Shown here piece after piece: positions 49,263 through 61,244 of a stretch of DNA of 64,000 bases (its first letter is position 1; every line of letters begins with the position of its first letter). The stretch covers positions 37,152,781 through 37,216,780 of the forward strand of contig CM043960.1 of the NCBI GenBank assembly GCA_014529385.2, given 5' to 3'. The DNA comes from Adiantum capillus-veneris. Its lineage: Eukaryota; Streptophyta; Polypodiopsida; Polypodiales; Pteridaceae. The notes beneath the pieces are model-generated. The model worked only from the letters and a program-made list of their open reading frames with translations, was not told the origin of the DNA and did not search any database. The translations under genes were made by a program, and so were the position numbers.

Positions 49263-52200
49263 TAGCCATAATCTACTCCAGAAGACACATAATCTACTCC
49301 AGAAGACAAAGGCAATCGATAATGACAAGGCCTTTGTGAAGCAGCAAGGATACAAGTTGACTTACAAGGATCTCATCTACTTAGAGATGGAATTGCCCCT
49401 CCAACTTATCTCACAACACCTCAAATTCCAAAAGCTATCAAGGTACACAGAGCCAAACCTCCCCAAAGCAGTAGTGATGGAAATGGGCTTGGAGGGAAGG
49501 AGAGTCATCAGATGCAACCTGGGGAACCACATATTAGAGAACTTGGTCGAGGAAAAGTTAAAGGGTAGCGTCAAAAATAAAACATACATGAATGCATGTC
49601 TAGTGCTAACCCTTATTGCTAATCAGGCAATGGGCATGATAGATGATCTAACGGAGGTAGAATCATAGCTCAATCTATTATACAAGGCAAAACATGTGGT
49701 GAGATTAGAGGGAAGCTCATCCACAACACCCATAAAGAGGAGAACAAGAGGACAAATCTCTAGGGCCAAGACACTGGACATTGGGGCCATGGAGTCAGAC
49801 TTTGAGCTAAGCGGAGAGATCAAAGGTAAAAAGTAGGACATCCCTTCAAAATATCAATCTACTAAAGAGGAAGAAGACATCCCCATCCCCTTGGTTTGGA
49901 AAAGAATGCAAACTACTGGAAAAATTCCAAAAATCAAAGTTTAGAGATCCATGGGGGAAGTGCAATGAATCTCGGAGGAATGGTTGGCCAAGCTAGCCAA
50001 AGAAAAGAAGAAAGTGGACGAGTCCCCCTCTGAGAATGAAGATGATGATATAGAGCTTGATGGAAAGCTCAAAAAACTCAAAGACGAACGGCTTGAAAAG
50101 ATTAAACAACAAAAGTGCTAGATGAAATAGAGTTAGTAGGATCATTCAGGCAAAAGGTCCATAAAGTATTGAAACAAAAAGTGCATCAAATAGAAGAAGA
50201 ATATTCCAAGAAGCAAAGGATTAAGGAGTTGTAATCTCCACTGTATTCACCAAGGAGTCAACAACCTATGCAAAGAGATTCTCCTAAAGACACAATGACC
50301 ACAACTTAGCAAGAGGAGAGGAGATCTGAGAACAAACAACAACAAGTCTCACCCAAACCACAAACTCCTCCTTTTATTGACCAGGATCAAGAAGAGATTA
50401 AAGATCAAGGAGACAGGAAGGAATATGAAGTAAAGAAAGATGAAGCTCAAGCTCAAGCCAAGCATAGAAGATAAAAATACAAAAGATCAGCAAAAACGCG
50501 GTGAAGTGCCAAAAAGTTCCCAGCAATGAACAACTCAAGTGCACAGGGAGGTACCACCTTTCTCAAGAGTAGAGGATGAGACAACGCGGACAAGATCTTC
50601 TAGGAATTTGAATTAAAAGATCATCTCAAAATGATAAAACCACAATTCATATGCTAAAGGGAGGTTTTATATATGCAAGAACTGGATGCAAGAGAGGCGA
50701 AGGCAGAGACCAATGCAGCCATCAAAGAGATTGAGTGGCTTCACCAGCAAAATTAATACCTACAAGAAGAGAAAGAGAAACTTCAAGCTACTATGGAAAG
50801 AGAGAGAAAACCAAGATGTGGTCAATATATCCCAAGACCTAGAAAAGCAGATCAAGGCCAACAACAAGCTGAGCAAAAGAATTATTTAAAGTTATTTGAG
50901 TCCTATGATGTGGTCAAGCACACACTCTCAATCCTTTTGGAACTCCAAGAAGTACCTACCCTCGCTTCAACATGTCAAGCTCCAATGGCCACTACAGAGG
51001 AAGGCAGAGCATTGAAGGCGGAGCTGGCCTAGGAAAATCTACAAAGATAGATGCTCATGGCTAGGTCAATGGAAACAACAACTCAAAGGGAGAAGAAAAT
51101 CAAGGAGATCCAATAATAGTTAGCCAAAGCCAAAGAAAATTTGACCAACCAGGCAAAGAGGCACACTAAAGAATTACAAGATAAGGATTTGGCAATATTG
51201 TACCTACCCAACGAACCAGCACAACAAATGGTTGAATTTAAAAGGATAGATCTACCCCCATGGATTTACCAAGCACATCATTTGGGGGAGGTATGCATGA
51301 TTTTGAAGAGAAAACAAAGTAGACAGGTGCCCGTGATGAGCTCAAGAAGTGGATAGATGACATGCCAGCCAATTCACACAAAGAATATATGCTTTATGAG
51401 GTCAAACTACTAGAATTGCTGGTCCTATTGATGTGATCAAACCAGATGAAGTGGTGAAGAACTTTGGCACAAGATAGCACTTCCAAACAAGAAGCTAGAT
51501 TGTGGAAAAAGAAGCTCCTATTGGCATTAGAACCAAATGCAAAGGGAGACTATGAGGATGTTCCAATTACAGCAGACCAAGTTCTCCTCATCCTAGAAAT
51601 TCAACCCCTTTGGCGAAAGAGTGGTTTGAGAAAAGGTTGTAGGATGAGACCACTCACAAGAATGCCCCTTAACACCTCAGGATTGATTCAACCTAGTGTC
51701 CAATCCCTTGACGACATTCTTGGGAGAGCTATTAAACATGGATGAGCAGGAGACCCTCTGTATTGAATTACCCAGTACTCTCAAAGTCAATCAACAACTA
51801 CAAGCTAGAAGAACCATACATTTTCCATACCATGAAAGTGAACATTGCTCAAATGCAGGATGTACGTGATCTCACATGCCAAATGCTGACAAAGATAGCC
51901 AAAATGATTATCACATGCATATAGGCCTTTGACGATATTGATGCAACAAAACATCCTTGGCAGGTGTTCCTTGAAGGCGTCAAGGGTATTGCATGGAACT
52001 TGGAAACTAAAGCCCCCAATAGGATTATTCTTATGAGGATGTATGCAAGGATCATGTTCATCCCCTCGCACTATATGCATACATTCAAGGAGACTTTTAT
52101 GATAGGATTCTTTGAGATGAACTCTACCATCTTCAATCCCTTGATCAAAGAATTAATGGCAAGACATATGCCCTATCAGAATGCACTACACAACAATCTC

Positions 52201-52340
52201 TTTACTGATATATCAGTACACGCAGACATAGTAGCTTGAACTGCCAAGTTCACTCAAGCCACAAAGACATTAAAAAAGTGGCAGTTCAACTACTAAAGAG
52301 CAGCTGACAACGTTTGCACAAGAACGTGCAATGGCTAGGA
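49263..52340 (+). pseudogene. Gag-like / unknown coding region of element B, right of the hAT
   Basis: 49263-49668 reads LLQKTKAIDNDKAFVKQQGY and YLEMELPLQLISQHLKF, with a small tandem duplication (ataatctactccagaagaca, twice) at 49269-49310. Charged helical sequence continues with stops to about 51100 (LKKLKDERLEKIKQQK, coiled-coil like). Further open pieces are 51141-51356, 51464-51745 (ADQVLLILEIQPLWRKSGL) and 51742-52239 (VFLEGVKGIAWNLETKAP and MYARIMFIPSHYMHTFKE). No RT, integrase, protease or zinc knuckle was found. Probably the ORF region of a non-autonomous LTR element. Function unknown. Confidence 0.45.
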
Positions 52341-52700
52341 AGGGGGGAGTGTTTAGCGTATGCAATTGACGGGCATCCTCCTAGCCGAGCCCAAAACGTT
52401 GATGTAACCTATATTATTGTTCTCAAAAAGCCTTGTAAAAGCAACATTATGATTTTTGAGCCGCATTCTGTATATTTAGAGTTGTATTCTTTTATCATGA
52501 GCCAAGAAGCCTTGTAAGCTGGCCAGTGTCCATATGAAAAGCCCTAAGTATAAAGCTCAAAAACCCTTAGTTTTTGGAAAGGACATTGTAACATTATTTG
52601 AAAGAAGTTTGAAGAGCTTTTTGTACGTACAACTATAAGTGGCTACTTAGTAGTACCTTGTAATTGATTTTTCTCTTCATATGGTAATTGCGTTTTGTTC
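52338..52700 (+). repeat. Polypurine tract and presumed 3' LTR start of element B
   Basis: ggaaggggggag (about 52338-52349) is followed by TGTTTAGCG, a plausible LTR start at 52350. The 5' LTR was not found, so the end of this LTR is unknown. Confidence 0.45.
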
Positions 52701-54055
52701 CTTATCTCTTGCTCTTTCATTTAAGTATAATCATTCTCAGTTTTGTTGTGGTTTGTGACTACCTAAATGTGAGCTAAATCCCCAGATTTGAGTGCCAAAG
52801 TGGTTGGTTTTTGACATTTTGACCATAGAGGAGTGTTCCTAGACCATAGGGCTACATATCTAGACTATTTTGTTGCATTTTTTAAGACTTGGACCATGAT
52901 GGATCTGGATTTGGATACCTTGTTGGATGACCTCCAGACTTTGTAGGATAGTGTCCCTAGGCCTATCATAGCTCCTCCTAAAGTTTTGTTGCATTCCAAG
53001 TTCATTTGGTTGACAAAATGACATGATGACCTAGAGTAGTGAGATAGAAAATAGGTGGATTTTCCATATTAGAGAGTGATAGTTTTCTAGTTGTGTTGAT
53101 AGGTTAGTTCACTAGGTTCACTTCTTGAGGTTGACACCCTCAACGAGTCTCCGTGCCCCATGTGAGTCTTTACCTAGAGTATTGACATTATGTTAGTGCC
53201 AGACAGCTATCCTACAAATATCCAATCATGGTGACTAGCTAATGGCCAACATTTAAAAATCACAAAGTACAATATAGAAATTGTTATAATGCTAGAGAAA
53301 TATAGGAGCACAATGTATTTGGAGGTGTTCTATGGGACATAACTCTTTTGACAACATTGAAACAAATGAGATGCAACATTACATATATACCAATACAATG
53401 TAAATATTCAATACATATACTATATATGTGCGTATATATAATGATTACACAAAATTAATACAATGGGCCCCTAATATGCATGCACTCTCTTTATTAAATG
53501 ATTAAATCTGATCATCATGGAAACGCATTATGGCATCATGAAACAACTCTATGGAGTAATAACCATTTCAATATAATGAACGATCAATATGAGATTTATA
53601 ATCATCAATGCATCATAGCATCATGGAACAACTCCATGGAATACTAATCATTTTAATAACAAACGATCAGTTTGAACGATTTGTAATCATCATGAAAATC
53701 AATACTACCTAATTGGTACCGTGCACCAATTTTGTACCAAAGACAAACTATGAAGTACCATACTTGTGTTTCCTAGTATCCAACTTAGGACTTGAATGCT
53801 ATTTAAGTACTCTCAAAGACAATTTTGGTACTATTCTCAATGCACAAGTTTTAATCAAAACGTTTGGAATGTTTTGATGTGAAAGGTTGAGCTCTAACTT
53901 GGATTTTTTTTATGTGATAGGTTGAGATCTACAAATGATTCAAGCGTACTTATTCTTTATTAAAGCTATCACTAAGATTCTTTGAGGCACTAAAACCATA
54001 CTTTGTTTAGAACTTCAAAGAGAAACATACTTGGTGCTATGTATATCATGTCAGG
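52701..54055. other. AT-rich stretch without recognisable genes
   Basis: A diverged direct repeat is visible at about 53523-53575 and 53607-53655 (gcatcat.gaacaactc.atgga). Otherwise nothing recognisable. Confidence 0.5.
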
Positions 54056-55009
54056 TTGATATATTTCAAAGAGGATTTGGATCAAATGTGGAAAAACAAG
54101 TTTGAGACTCATGAAAAAGTCCATATATGTATATGTTCCATTCATTGTGCAAGGAGCAATATAGGTGAGTTTTTTGCAAACCTAGAAGTATGTCAACACG
54201 TCAATAATATGAAGGAATCCATATTGTGTCCAAAGCCTCTAGAAATTGAGTACTGTGCAAATAAATTTCTATTTGAAGGTTTCTCCAAATGTGGTGTAGC
54301 CAAGTTAAAAATTTTCTTGGGAGACAAGATTATAACAGATAGTAGGGAGTTGAATGTGAAGGCTTTGAAGGATGTCAAAATTGGATGGGTTGATGCAATG
54401 AGAAGAAGAGAAAGGACTTGATTGTGGAAAGAATGCAAAGTGATGATTTTTTTCACCTCTTTCAATATAATATCAAAAGATTCATCAAGCATAACTTCCT
54501 CTTTACGTGATAGGCCCAACAATTCAAAGACAGCTTGCTTAACTTTCTTGATGACATTGTGCTGGTTGTTGATTCTATAGAGAATTATTCATTTGAAATG
54601 GAGAATGATATTCAATCCATGCATTGGTGATCAACCCGAGTAACCACATTGGTGCAATTGCTTACATGTTTACATTTGACATGATAAGCTCCATGACACG
54701 TTTTTGCTTAACATTGTTTTTTGCTTCATGATAAGTGGCCAAAACAATAGGGACATCACTTACAATATCATTGATGGTCCTAATTCATAGTTTAAGGAAT
54801 GGAGATCTTTCTATTTTGTGGCAAGGTACTATCAACTAATAGGTTTTCACACGATGCATAGCTTATCCACTTCTGGACATGGAAAAGGAGAGCATGATGG
54901 TGCATGTGCTATCATCATTAGAGCCCTCACTCACGAGGAGATAAAACCAGATGATTGGCCTATGAAATGTGCAGTTGATGTGGTTAAGTTTCTTAGAGCA
55001 ATGTTTTAG
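54056..55009 (+). pseudogene. Transposase-like remnant with HGKGxxDG signature
   Basis: 54056-54421 ends LNVKALKDVKIGWVDAMRRR. The sequence continues in shifted frames as FFHLFQYNIKRFIKHNF, QFKDSLLNF and VLVVDSIENYSFEMENDIQ (about 54555-54615), then FKEWRSFYFVARYYQL (around 54800) and TSGHGKGEHDGACAIIIRAL (54872-54934), ending VDVVKFLRAMF. I recall this combination (V-D-x-x-ENY, QFK...FxVARY, HGKGxxDGxGAxIKRAL) from multi-copy plant and animal proteins that look like RNase-H-fold transposases. The class is uncertain. Several stops and shifts. Confidence 0.55.
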
Positions 55010-56351
55010 CCCATAAGAGAAGAACATAGGTGTAGTTCTCAGAGAGTTTTCTAGGTGGTTTGAAAGGATGATGTGGAATGCAATCTTCTATGGGACTACG
55101 AAGCCATTACATGTTCTCACTCATTTCATTGTGTTGATGGATATTCAACTAACAACCCATGAATTGTAGCACTTTGAATGCTCTCATGATTTTGTGATTT
55201 GTGTGTGATTAGGTAGTGGAGGCAATGCAAGAATAGACATTACATATAAAAATGGAAATATGTTGCCATTGTTTTTTTGCTAGAGATGGTAGTATTGAGG
55301 TAAGCCTTTAGGTTACACTCAGTACATGAACAATTCATAAATCCAAACATACTAGCATGCATACTAGCACACTAGCATGCATCCCTATGTGCATGGATTC
55401 ATAAATCCAAACATACTAGCATGCATCCCTATGTGCATGGATACAACCTCCTACATAGGAATCCCTAACACATGCTTCTCATGGCATGCACACATGCTAC
55501 ACTTTATTGCCACAAGCTACATGTTGTATCTCACATGCTACTTTCCCCATTCCACTCGTGGTGCATATCCCTTGGCTTTATTTCCACCTTCCATCATTAA
55601 GCCTATATAAGGCCATCATGCTTAACCTATATTTGGCTCTCTCATTCTAATCAATCAATCAAGAAAGTTCATTTCATTGTATTGTGTACACTAAATCTAA
55701 TCTATTGACTTCTATTTGTCATGAAGCTCTCATTATGATAAATGCCTCATTGCTATATCCACCATAGGCACTACAATGTAGTATCATAGTTTGCACATAA
55801 TTAGTATGTCTTAATTACACTAGTTAGATTCCTATGCAGATTTAGTGCTCTCTCTCTCTCTCTCTCTCTAAGCACTAACTTGATTCAAAAATCTCTAAGA
55901 GTAGGTAATTTAATCTCAACCCTAATTATCTCTCTCCTTGGATTTGGGTACATCTACATGGCATTTCCCTAACCAAGTGATTATATTAATTGGGATCGAG
56001 TATTAGAATGTGTGCAATTTTATAAAGGTTTGCATGAGTGTACGTGCTTCTACTTTGTAATGGAGATGGACTATGAACATTGAGAATAGCGGAATTAAGA
56101 AAATTGTAGTGAGCATTTTTATGAGACTATTTTGAGAAAATAGAGGGTGAAGTTGATTAGAAATAGCAACATAACAATTATACTTAATTAACTTGGCATG
56201 AACAATAATTTGCAAAAGAGAGAATTAGAGAACTTGACAACAAATGAGGACCGTATTTATGTGGAGTTGGTCCCCCCTCCAAAAGGCCTGTATTATAGTT
56301 TCTCCGATAAAGAGATACTTGGTACAATACAAGCTTTATGTTCCTTGAAAC
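55010..56351. other. Stretch without genes; small tandem repeat
   Basis: About 64-bp direct repeats at 55333 and 55397 (attcataaatccaaacatac, then tagcatgcat and ccctatgtgcatgg), and a CT tract near 55851-55868. Nothing else recognised. Confidence 0.6.
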
Positions 56352-57609
56352 TGATGGGGGCTTTTCACAAGCCAAGCTCCCATACCCCTCTTCTCTCGTC
56401 CCCACCCCATGGAAACCTCCTCTTAGGGAGGGAGTGATAAAAGGCATTGGAAAAGTAAGAAAAAAAATAAATTATGATTATTTAAATATATGAGAAAGGT
56501 AAAATAGGCCACCTCATGCCTGTGGGGCAGCCCATCCCCACCTTGCCTCCTTTTTCTTCATTGATGTCCCCCGTGTGTCCCTTTTCCTCTCCTCCACTCA
56601 AAAGGTCAACCCCCTCTCTCTTCCCCTTGTCCTTTCTCCTTTCTCTCTCCCCTCAAGCTACCCCACCTCTCACCAATAATGCATTCTAACTCACCAATAA
56701 TGCACCCTAACTCACATGCAACTTATCCTATCTTCCAAAATAGTATACCCCACCCACCCTTTCTCTCTCCTATCATATCCCATGACCCAAATACCCCCCT
56801 CTCTCTCTCTAAAGGGTACCATGTCTCTTGTCTTGTAGCTAAATAACCTCCCCCACACTCACACACACTCAGTTTCACTGAAAAAGGTGCCCACAGACCC
56901 ATCCCCACCCGGTGGTTACCTGATTTTTCTTGTGTTCACACACATCTGCACACAGATTCACCTCTGAACACACTCCCCTCTCTCCCCTCTTGTAATTACT
57001 TTATTCTCCATGTCACCTCACTTTTTTTCATCAACCCATCTCTCTCTCTTAGTCTCTCTCTCATGAGACTGCTGTTCTGGCACATATACACACAGCCAGA
57101 CAAGTGGGGCCCACAGTCACATGGCCTATGTAGATAATGATTTCTTCATTTCTAAATTCTAGAATTTCTCCCCCCTCCTCCCCTATATAAAGAGGGGTCA
57201 CCATCACACTAAACACACACACAACATCACCAAAGAATACACTATGCACTGTGTGTGCCTAGTGCACACACACACACCCACACCATCACCATCGCCGCAA
57301 TCACCATGCTCGTCTTGAGCATGACCTCTACACCCTTGGGCTATGGAAGATGAAGGGCAGCTAAATGAAGGATGATGGCCATTACCCTCGTGCGAGTCTT
57401 CGCCATCAACTCTCACCTATCCGCCATGTGCTCTACCACTCTCCCCCTTCTCATTCCCCTACCTTATGCTCCCCATTTCATCACCTTATTCTCTAAATAA
57501 AGCTTGAGGTTTTGTGAGTATGTTTTCTTGCAATGTTTTGCCCATGTGAGGTGTGCGGATTCGCCATCCTTCTGTGGTGACTAAGTACTAAGCCGCTATA
57601 CCCCCTCCC

Positions 57610-57656
<47 letters not shown>

Positions 57657-57867
57657 TGATCTCGTTTCCCTTCCTCTTCATCATTACTCCCAAGCATCCA
57701 TCTCTCTTGGATGAAAACTTTGTTATGGTGGTGTGTTGTTTGCGTCCTAGCCGCTGAAGCTAGGTGGTGCCCCCTGTTTGCTTTACCATGACAGGCTCGA
57801 GGCGCGCCATTCGGTCCCCGGTGTTTTAGAGGCCATCGGGGGTTCGGGGTTCGCTTTGCTCCCGTCA
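56352..57867 (+). repeat. 5' LTR of element C
   Basis: Pyrimidine-rich. Contains tatataaag (57183-57191) followed by a C/A-rich leader, an aataaa at about 57494, and a (CT)n tract at 57612-57652. U3, R and U5 would be split in that order. Compared with the 3' LTR it lacks about 57 bp (62323-62379) between two gtgtgcgg/gtgtgcag words. Confidence 0.95.
57182..57192 (+). promoter_or_regulatory. TATA box in the 5' LTR of element C
   Basis: ccctatataaagagg, a good plant TATA box. The same sequence occurs in the 3' LTR near 61950. Confidence 0.7.
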
Positions 57868-57889
57868 TTTGGTGCCCCCACGGAGGATC
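57868..57889 (+). other. Primer-binding site of element C
   Basis: tttggtgcccccacggagga follows the 5' LTR directly. Very similar to the gypsy site at 10589, so the two elements may prime from the same tRNA. Confidence 0.7.
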
Positions 57890-58665
57890 TTTTCATGAAA
57901 CCCTTCAGTTTACAAGACTGAAACCCTTAAACTATTGTGAATGGATGAATGGCTGGCAGGATTTGCTAATTGGACGACAGAAGAAGAAGAGCTCCAAGCA
58001 CAACTAGACAAACTCCGCATCTCCATCGAAGCTCGAGTGCCAAGCGTAATGGTAATCGATTTGCAGTGGGAGAGTCAACCAACATGCCAAACCCAGTGGA
58101 TATACATAGGCCAAGTGCCAAGAAGAAGAAGGAGAAGGTCGAAACCATGTCTGCAACCTACAACCAACCCACAACAACAAAATGGAAGGAGCTCTACACA
58201 ATAAAGAATCAACACTATTCTACTTTGAGAATCGGGTAACTCAAGTCACCGAGGTAATTATCACAGTCAGTTTTCAAGTCGCACCTGATGCTGCAACACA
58301 GATAACGAAAGCATTGGCTCACACTCTCACTAGAGAAACTAGGGATCCAGTGAGTTTGTTTCAGGAAAGAACACCACCCTCTCCCACAAGCTTGGACAGT
58401 GACTAAGCACCTCTAAGCTTCACATGAATCAGTACAACCTACCTCAAGACAGATCACACATACCAACACGTGTATGCTCAATCAAGGTAATACTGGATTT
58501 GAAGGCTCACTACCAGCACGTCATTGACACCATGCCGGGTGGGGAGCGGTTTTTGGAGGTTCTGGCATCAGATCAACCATTTGTCTTACCTTTGGTACAA
58601 GGCAATGTATCGTTTGAAGTTTTGCAAGTTAAGCAGTGTGTCTTTCTAGCTCTCTCTCAGTAATC
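57890..58665 (+). other. Leader of element C
   Basis: Short overlapping open frames (57941-58204, 57970-58239, 58182-58406, 58424-58663) with shifts. A coiled-coil start (TTEEEELQAQLDKLRISIEA) and a Lys-rich stretch are visible, suggesting a decayed N-terminal gag extension. No domain recognised. Confidence 0.4.
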
Positions 58666-59223
58666 ATGGCAAGTGTAGCATTTCCAACATTTAAAGGAAA
58701 GAAGGGGGAGGATTTGGTAACAGACTTCCTAGATGACTTTGAAGTAGCATGTGTAGTGAGCAACAAAGATACGGATGAATCCCGCGTTAGAATCTTTAAG
58801 CATCTCATGAAGCTAGAAGCTAGATCATGGTACAATGCACTTCCACAAGCAACCAAGGATGACTGGGAACCCTTAAAAACCGCTTTTAAGAGGCGCTTTG
58901 GGGGAGGTACCACTTCAGAAAAGTTGTGGGACAAGTTGAGAGACTTGAAGCAGGAGGGTCTTTTAGAATATGCCACCTATGAGTCCAAATTTGTGGATTT
59001 GTGGGAACGGTGGGTTGAGTCACTGGCTAGGGGGGAAGCTGCACTCGATTTCCTAAAAAAATATCGGTTCACGCATGGCTTATGGCCGCTTCTCAAGGAG
59101 AAGGTGAAAGGTAGATTCCCGGCTACGTACGAGTTAGCCGTTGAGATTGCTCTCCTTAAAGACAAGAGGCTGCGAATGAAAGCCAAAGAAACCGAGTCAA
59201 CAGAATCAGGAACATCGCGTTGA
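58666..59223 (+). CDS. gag capsid protein of element C
   Basis: ATG at 58666 (MASVAFPTFKGKKGEDLV), chosen because it opens directly on the gag motif. The Retrotrans_gag domain shows RVRIFKHLMKLEARSWYNAL, WEPLKTAFKRRFGG, KLWDKLRDLKQEGLLEYATY and FTHGLWPLLKEKVKG. About 186 codons, ending TGA at 59221, probably a mutated codon because a linker and knuckle continue at 59293. Confidence 0.85.
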   Translation: MASVAFPTFKGKKGEDLVTDFLDDFEVACVVSNKDTDESRVRIFKHLMKLEARSWYNALPQATKDDWEPLKTAFKRRFGGGTTSEKLWDKLRDLKQEGLLEYATYESKFVDLWERWVESLARGEAALDFLKKYRFTHGLWPLLKEKVKGRFPATYELAVEIALLKDKRLRMKAKETESTESGTSR

Positions 59224-60222
59224 CCAGCAACTACGACAACCACCATTCCACCACCACCACCGGCTCTTGGGGTAAGAGATGACCAACAAGATATGTTGGC
59301 CCATATTACTAACCAACTGCAGAATTTGTCTGTCCACTTAATACAGCAAGGGAGGAGTCAAGAAAGAGATCAAGACCCTGGAAGAGCACGATCACAAAAC
59401 AGGGAGTATCACTGCTACAACTACGGAGAAGATGGTCACGGTATGTACTACTATCCCAAACCACAACAGAACTTTAATAGAGAAGGTAGGAGGAACCAAT
59501 TGTCACCCCCTAGAGAAAGAACACCCCCACCCCGAGCACCAGCCCCACCAACACAAATTCTACGTCCGCCACAATCACCACTTACAATCATCCTACGCCC
59601 ACCACCAATTGGTACCCGCACACCAAGTATCATTGGTCTTGCAGAAGAGGTCAAAATGAGTGTAACAGAAGAAGGATCAAGTAAGAAGACTATTCAAAGA
59701 ACTCAAGCAGTGGAACAAGAGGTTAAAGAATCAAAAGATGCTACCCAAGTGGGGGAGGTAAGTCAAGAAAATTGTGTTACAAATGTGAGTACATCTTTAA
59801 CCTTGAATGAAATAGGCACCAAAGCGATCAATCAACAGCATTGGGCAGTAAGGATAAGAAGGTGTAAAGTGTTGATTAGGCCTTGTCAGAGTAACAGGAA
59901 TGCAAAGGTCATGAAAGATACAAGAGAAGAGGAAAACCAGCCTGTTAGCAAGGCTTTGCAGAAGATGGACAACATATCAAGCAAAGGGGAGGGCTTTGAA
60001 AACGGAAGCCTGTTCACCAGCATGGACCCAGGACAGTGTAGCAAGCTAAAGGAATCTTGCATCAAGGCAGTTTCACTTGAGGACCATAACGAAGAGGTAA
60101 GTATGACTGAAGGTTTGGAGTTGGCTATTGCTCCAGAGGCTTGGCAGCCGAGCAAGACTTTATTGTGTAGTGTTATAGACTTGGAGATGGGTAATGCCTC
60201 TAGTCTAGTGAAGGTGTTATAA
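59224..60222 (+). CDS. gag C-terminal linker with degenerate zinc knuckle, element C
   Basis: The open frame from 59293 starts MLAHITNQLQNLSVHL. At 59408-59455 is CYNYGEDGHGMYYYP, a CCHC knuckle in which the second and last Cys are Tyr (TGY to TAY changes). A Pro-rich stretch follows (about 59505-59630), then an unrecognised polar region to 60222. Without the two Cys it should not bind zinc. Confidence 0.7.
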   Translation, partial: PATTTTTIPPPPPALGVRDDQQDMLAHITNQLQNLSVHLIQQGRSQERDQDPGRARSQNREYHCYNYGEDGHGMYYYPKPQQNFNREGRRNQLSPPRERTPPPRAPAPPTQILRPPQSPLTIILRPPPIGTRTPSIIGLAEEVKMSVTEEGSSKKTIQRTQAVEQEVKESKDATQVGEVSQENCVTNVSTSLTLNEIGTKAINQQHWAVRIRRCKVLIRPCQSNRNAKVMKDTREEENQPVSKALQKMDNISSKGEGFENGSLFTSMDPGQCSKLKESCIKAVSLEDHNEEVSMTEGLELAIAPEAWQPSKTLLCSVIDLEMGNASSLVKVL

Positions 60223-60260
60223 ACTTGGATATGGGTAATGCCTCCAGTTTATGTGAGGGT
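60160..60260 (+). repeat. Short tandem duplication in element C
   Basis: The words gttata.acttggagatgggtaatgcctc...gt and gttataaacttggatatgggtaatgcctc (about 60172 and 60219) form a roughly 47-bp duplication that introduces the stop ending the upstream frame. Confidence 0.7.
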
Positions 60261-60659
60261 GTTCAGAGTAAGTTTGATGATCAATATGTTGCCAACCTTT
60301 TAAGGGTGTTCCAAACTCCTCCACAACACAGCATTGTGTTTGCATGGGATGCATCAGACCTATGGCTATGGCTAGCTGCTCTAACATATAGAGAGAAGAT
60401 CAGCATGGAGATAAGAGCAAAGGAGCCATGGATAGACAAAAGCCTGATAGAATGCAAGAATAAAGACCTCATTCGCAATTTGGTACAATTTTTTACAAAT
60501 TGTGCATCCTCTTTTTGGAGAAAGGTAAGTGGATTACGCTTGTATTTAAGCCGCAAGGTAGGTGGCTTGCTATTAGCATCAGTAAAGGAAGCTGACATGT
60601 TTGAGCACACCCAAAAGAAGCATGATATGCTTGCAGTTTTTTCTAATGGCAGTAAGTAG
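60225..60659 (+). CDS. Unknown ORF of element C
   Basis: 144 codons from MDMGNASSLCEGVQ, including FAWDASDLWLWLAALTYREK, KDLIRNLVQFFTN and LRLYLSRKVGG. No family recognised. It lies between gag and the membrane ORF, where pol would be in a complete element, but shows no RT, protease or integrase motif. Confidence 0.4.
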   Translation: MDMGNASSLCEGVQSKFDDQYVANLLRVFQTPPQHSIVFAWDASDLWLWLAALTYREKISMEIRAKEPWIDKSLIECKNKDLIRNLVQFFTNCASSFWRKVSGLRLYLSRKVGGLLLASVKEADMFEHTQKKHDMLAVFSNGSK

Positions 60660-60674
60660 GACTCTGAAGACAAC

Positions 60675-61244
60675 TTGAGCTCACCACACCAACAAGGCGG
60701 CCATATATGGTGGATTCTTGGTACACTCTTGGGAATCATAATTTTCAGTTTTGTCTTTGAAGGAGCCAAGATGCTCATTTCCCCTCTCGCTACTGGTGGT
60801 TACAAATTTGATCCAATTTGGCATGCAAATTTTATTGTTCGGACACTACAAACAATGATCCTATTTTTCACTTGGGATCCAGGAGGACATTGGCACAAAG
60901 TTCTGGAAGCCATGGGCTTCCCATGTAATCAACCGACACTATTCCAAGGAACAAGTTATCACTCGGACCTGTTACAGATTCATGAATATCCCAGAAATCT
61001 CACCAATGGCCAAATGGAATGGCTAGTTCAGAAGGCAACTCGATATCGGATCCTACAGCTAAGCGGAAGAAGAAACAGAGCTAGAGACATGAATGCCTCT
61101 AGCCAAAAGGGGAGGGCTAATGATGGGGGCTTTTCACAAGCCAAGCTCCCATACCCCTCTTCTCTCGTCCCCACCCCATGGAAACCTCCTCTTAGGGAGG
61201 GAGTGATAAAAGGCATTGGAAAAGTAAGAAAAAAAAAAGTATGA
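60675..61244 (+). CDS. Envelope-position ORF with one membrane segment, element C
   Basis: Starts MSSPHQQGGH. A strongly hydrophobic segment, IWWILGTLLGIIIFSFVF (60705-60758), is followed by a polar region with several Trp and His residues (FDPIWHANFIV, FFTWDPGGHWHKVLEAMGF). The frame runs through the purine tract and about 124 nt into the 3' LTR. A membrane protein here resembles the envelope-like ORFs of some plant LTR elements only in position and hydrophobic segment; sequence similarity was not established. Confidence 0.45.
   Translation: MSSPHQQGGHIWWILGTLLGIIIFSFVFEGAKMLISPLATGGYKFDPIWHANFIVRTLQTMILFFTWDPGGHWHKVLEAMGFPCNQPTLFQGTSYHSDLLQIHEYPRNLTNGQMEWLVQKATRYRILQLSGRRNRARDMNASSQKGRANDGGFSQAKLPYPSSLVPTPWKPPLREGVIKGIGKVRKKKV
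61105..61117 (+). other. Polypurine tract of element C
   Basis: aaaaggggaggg, a few bases before the 3' LTR (TGATGG at 61121). Confidence 0.8.
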
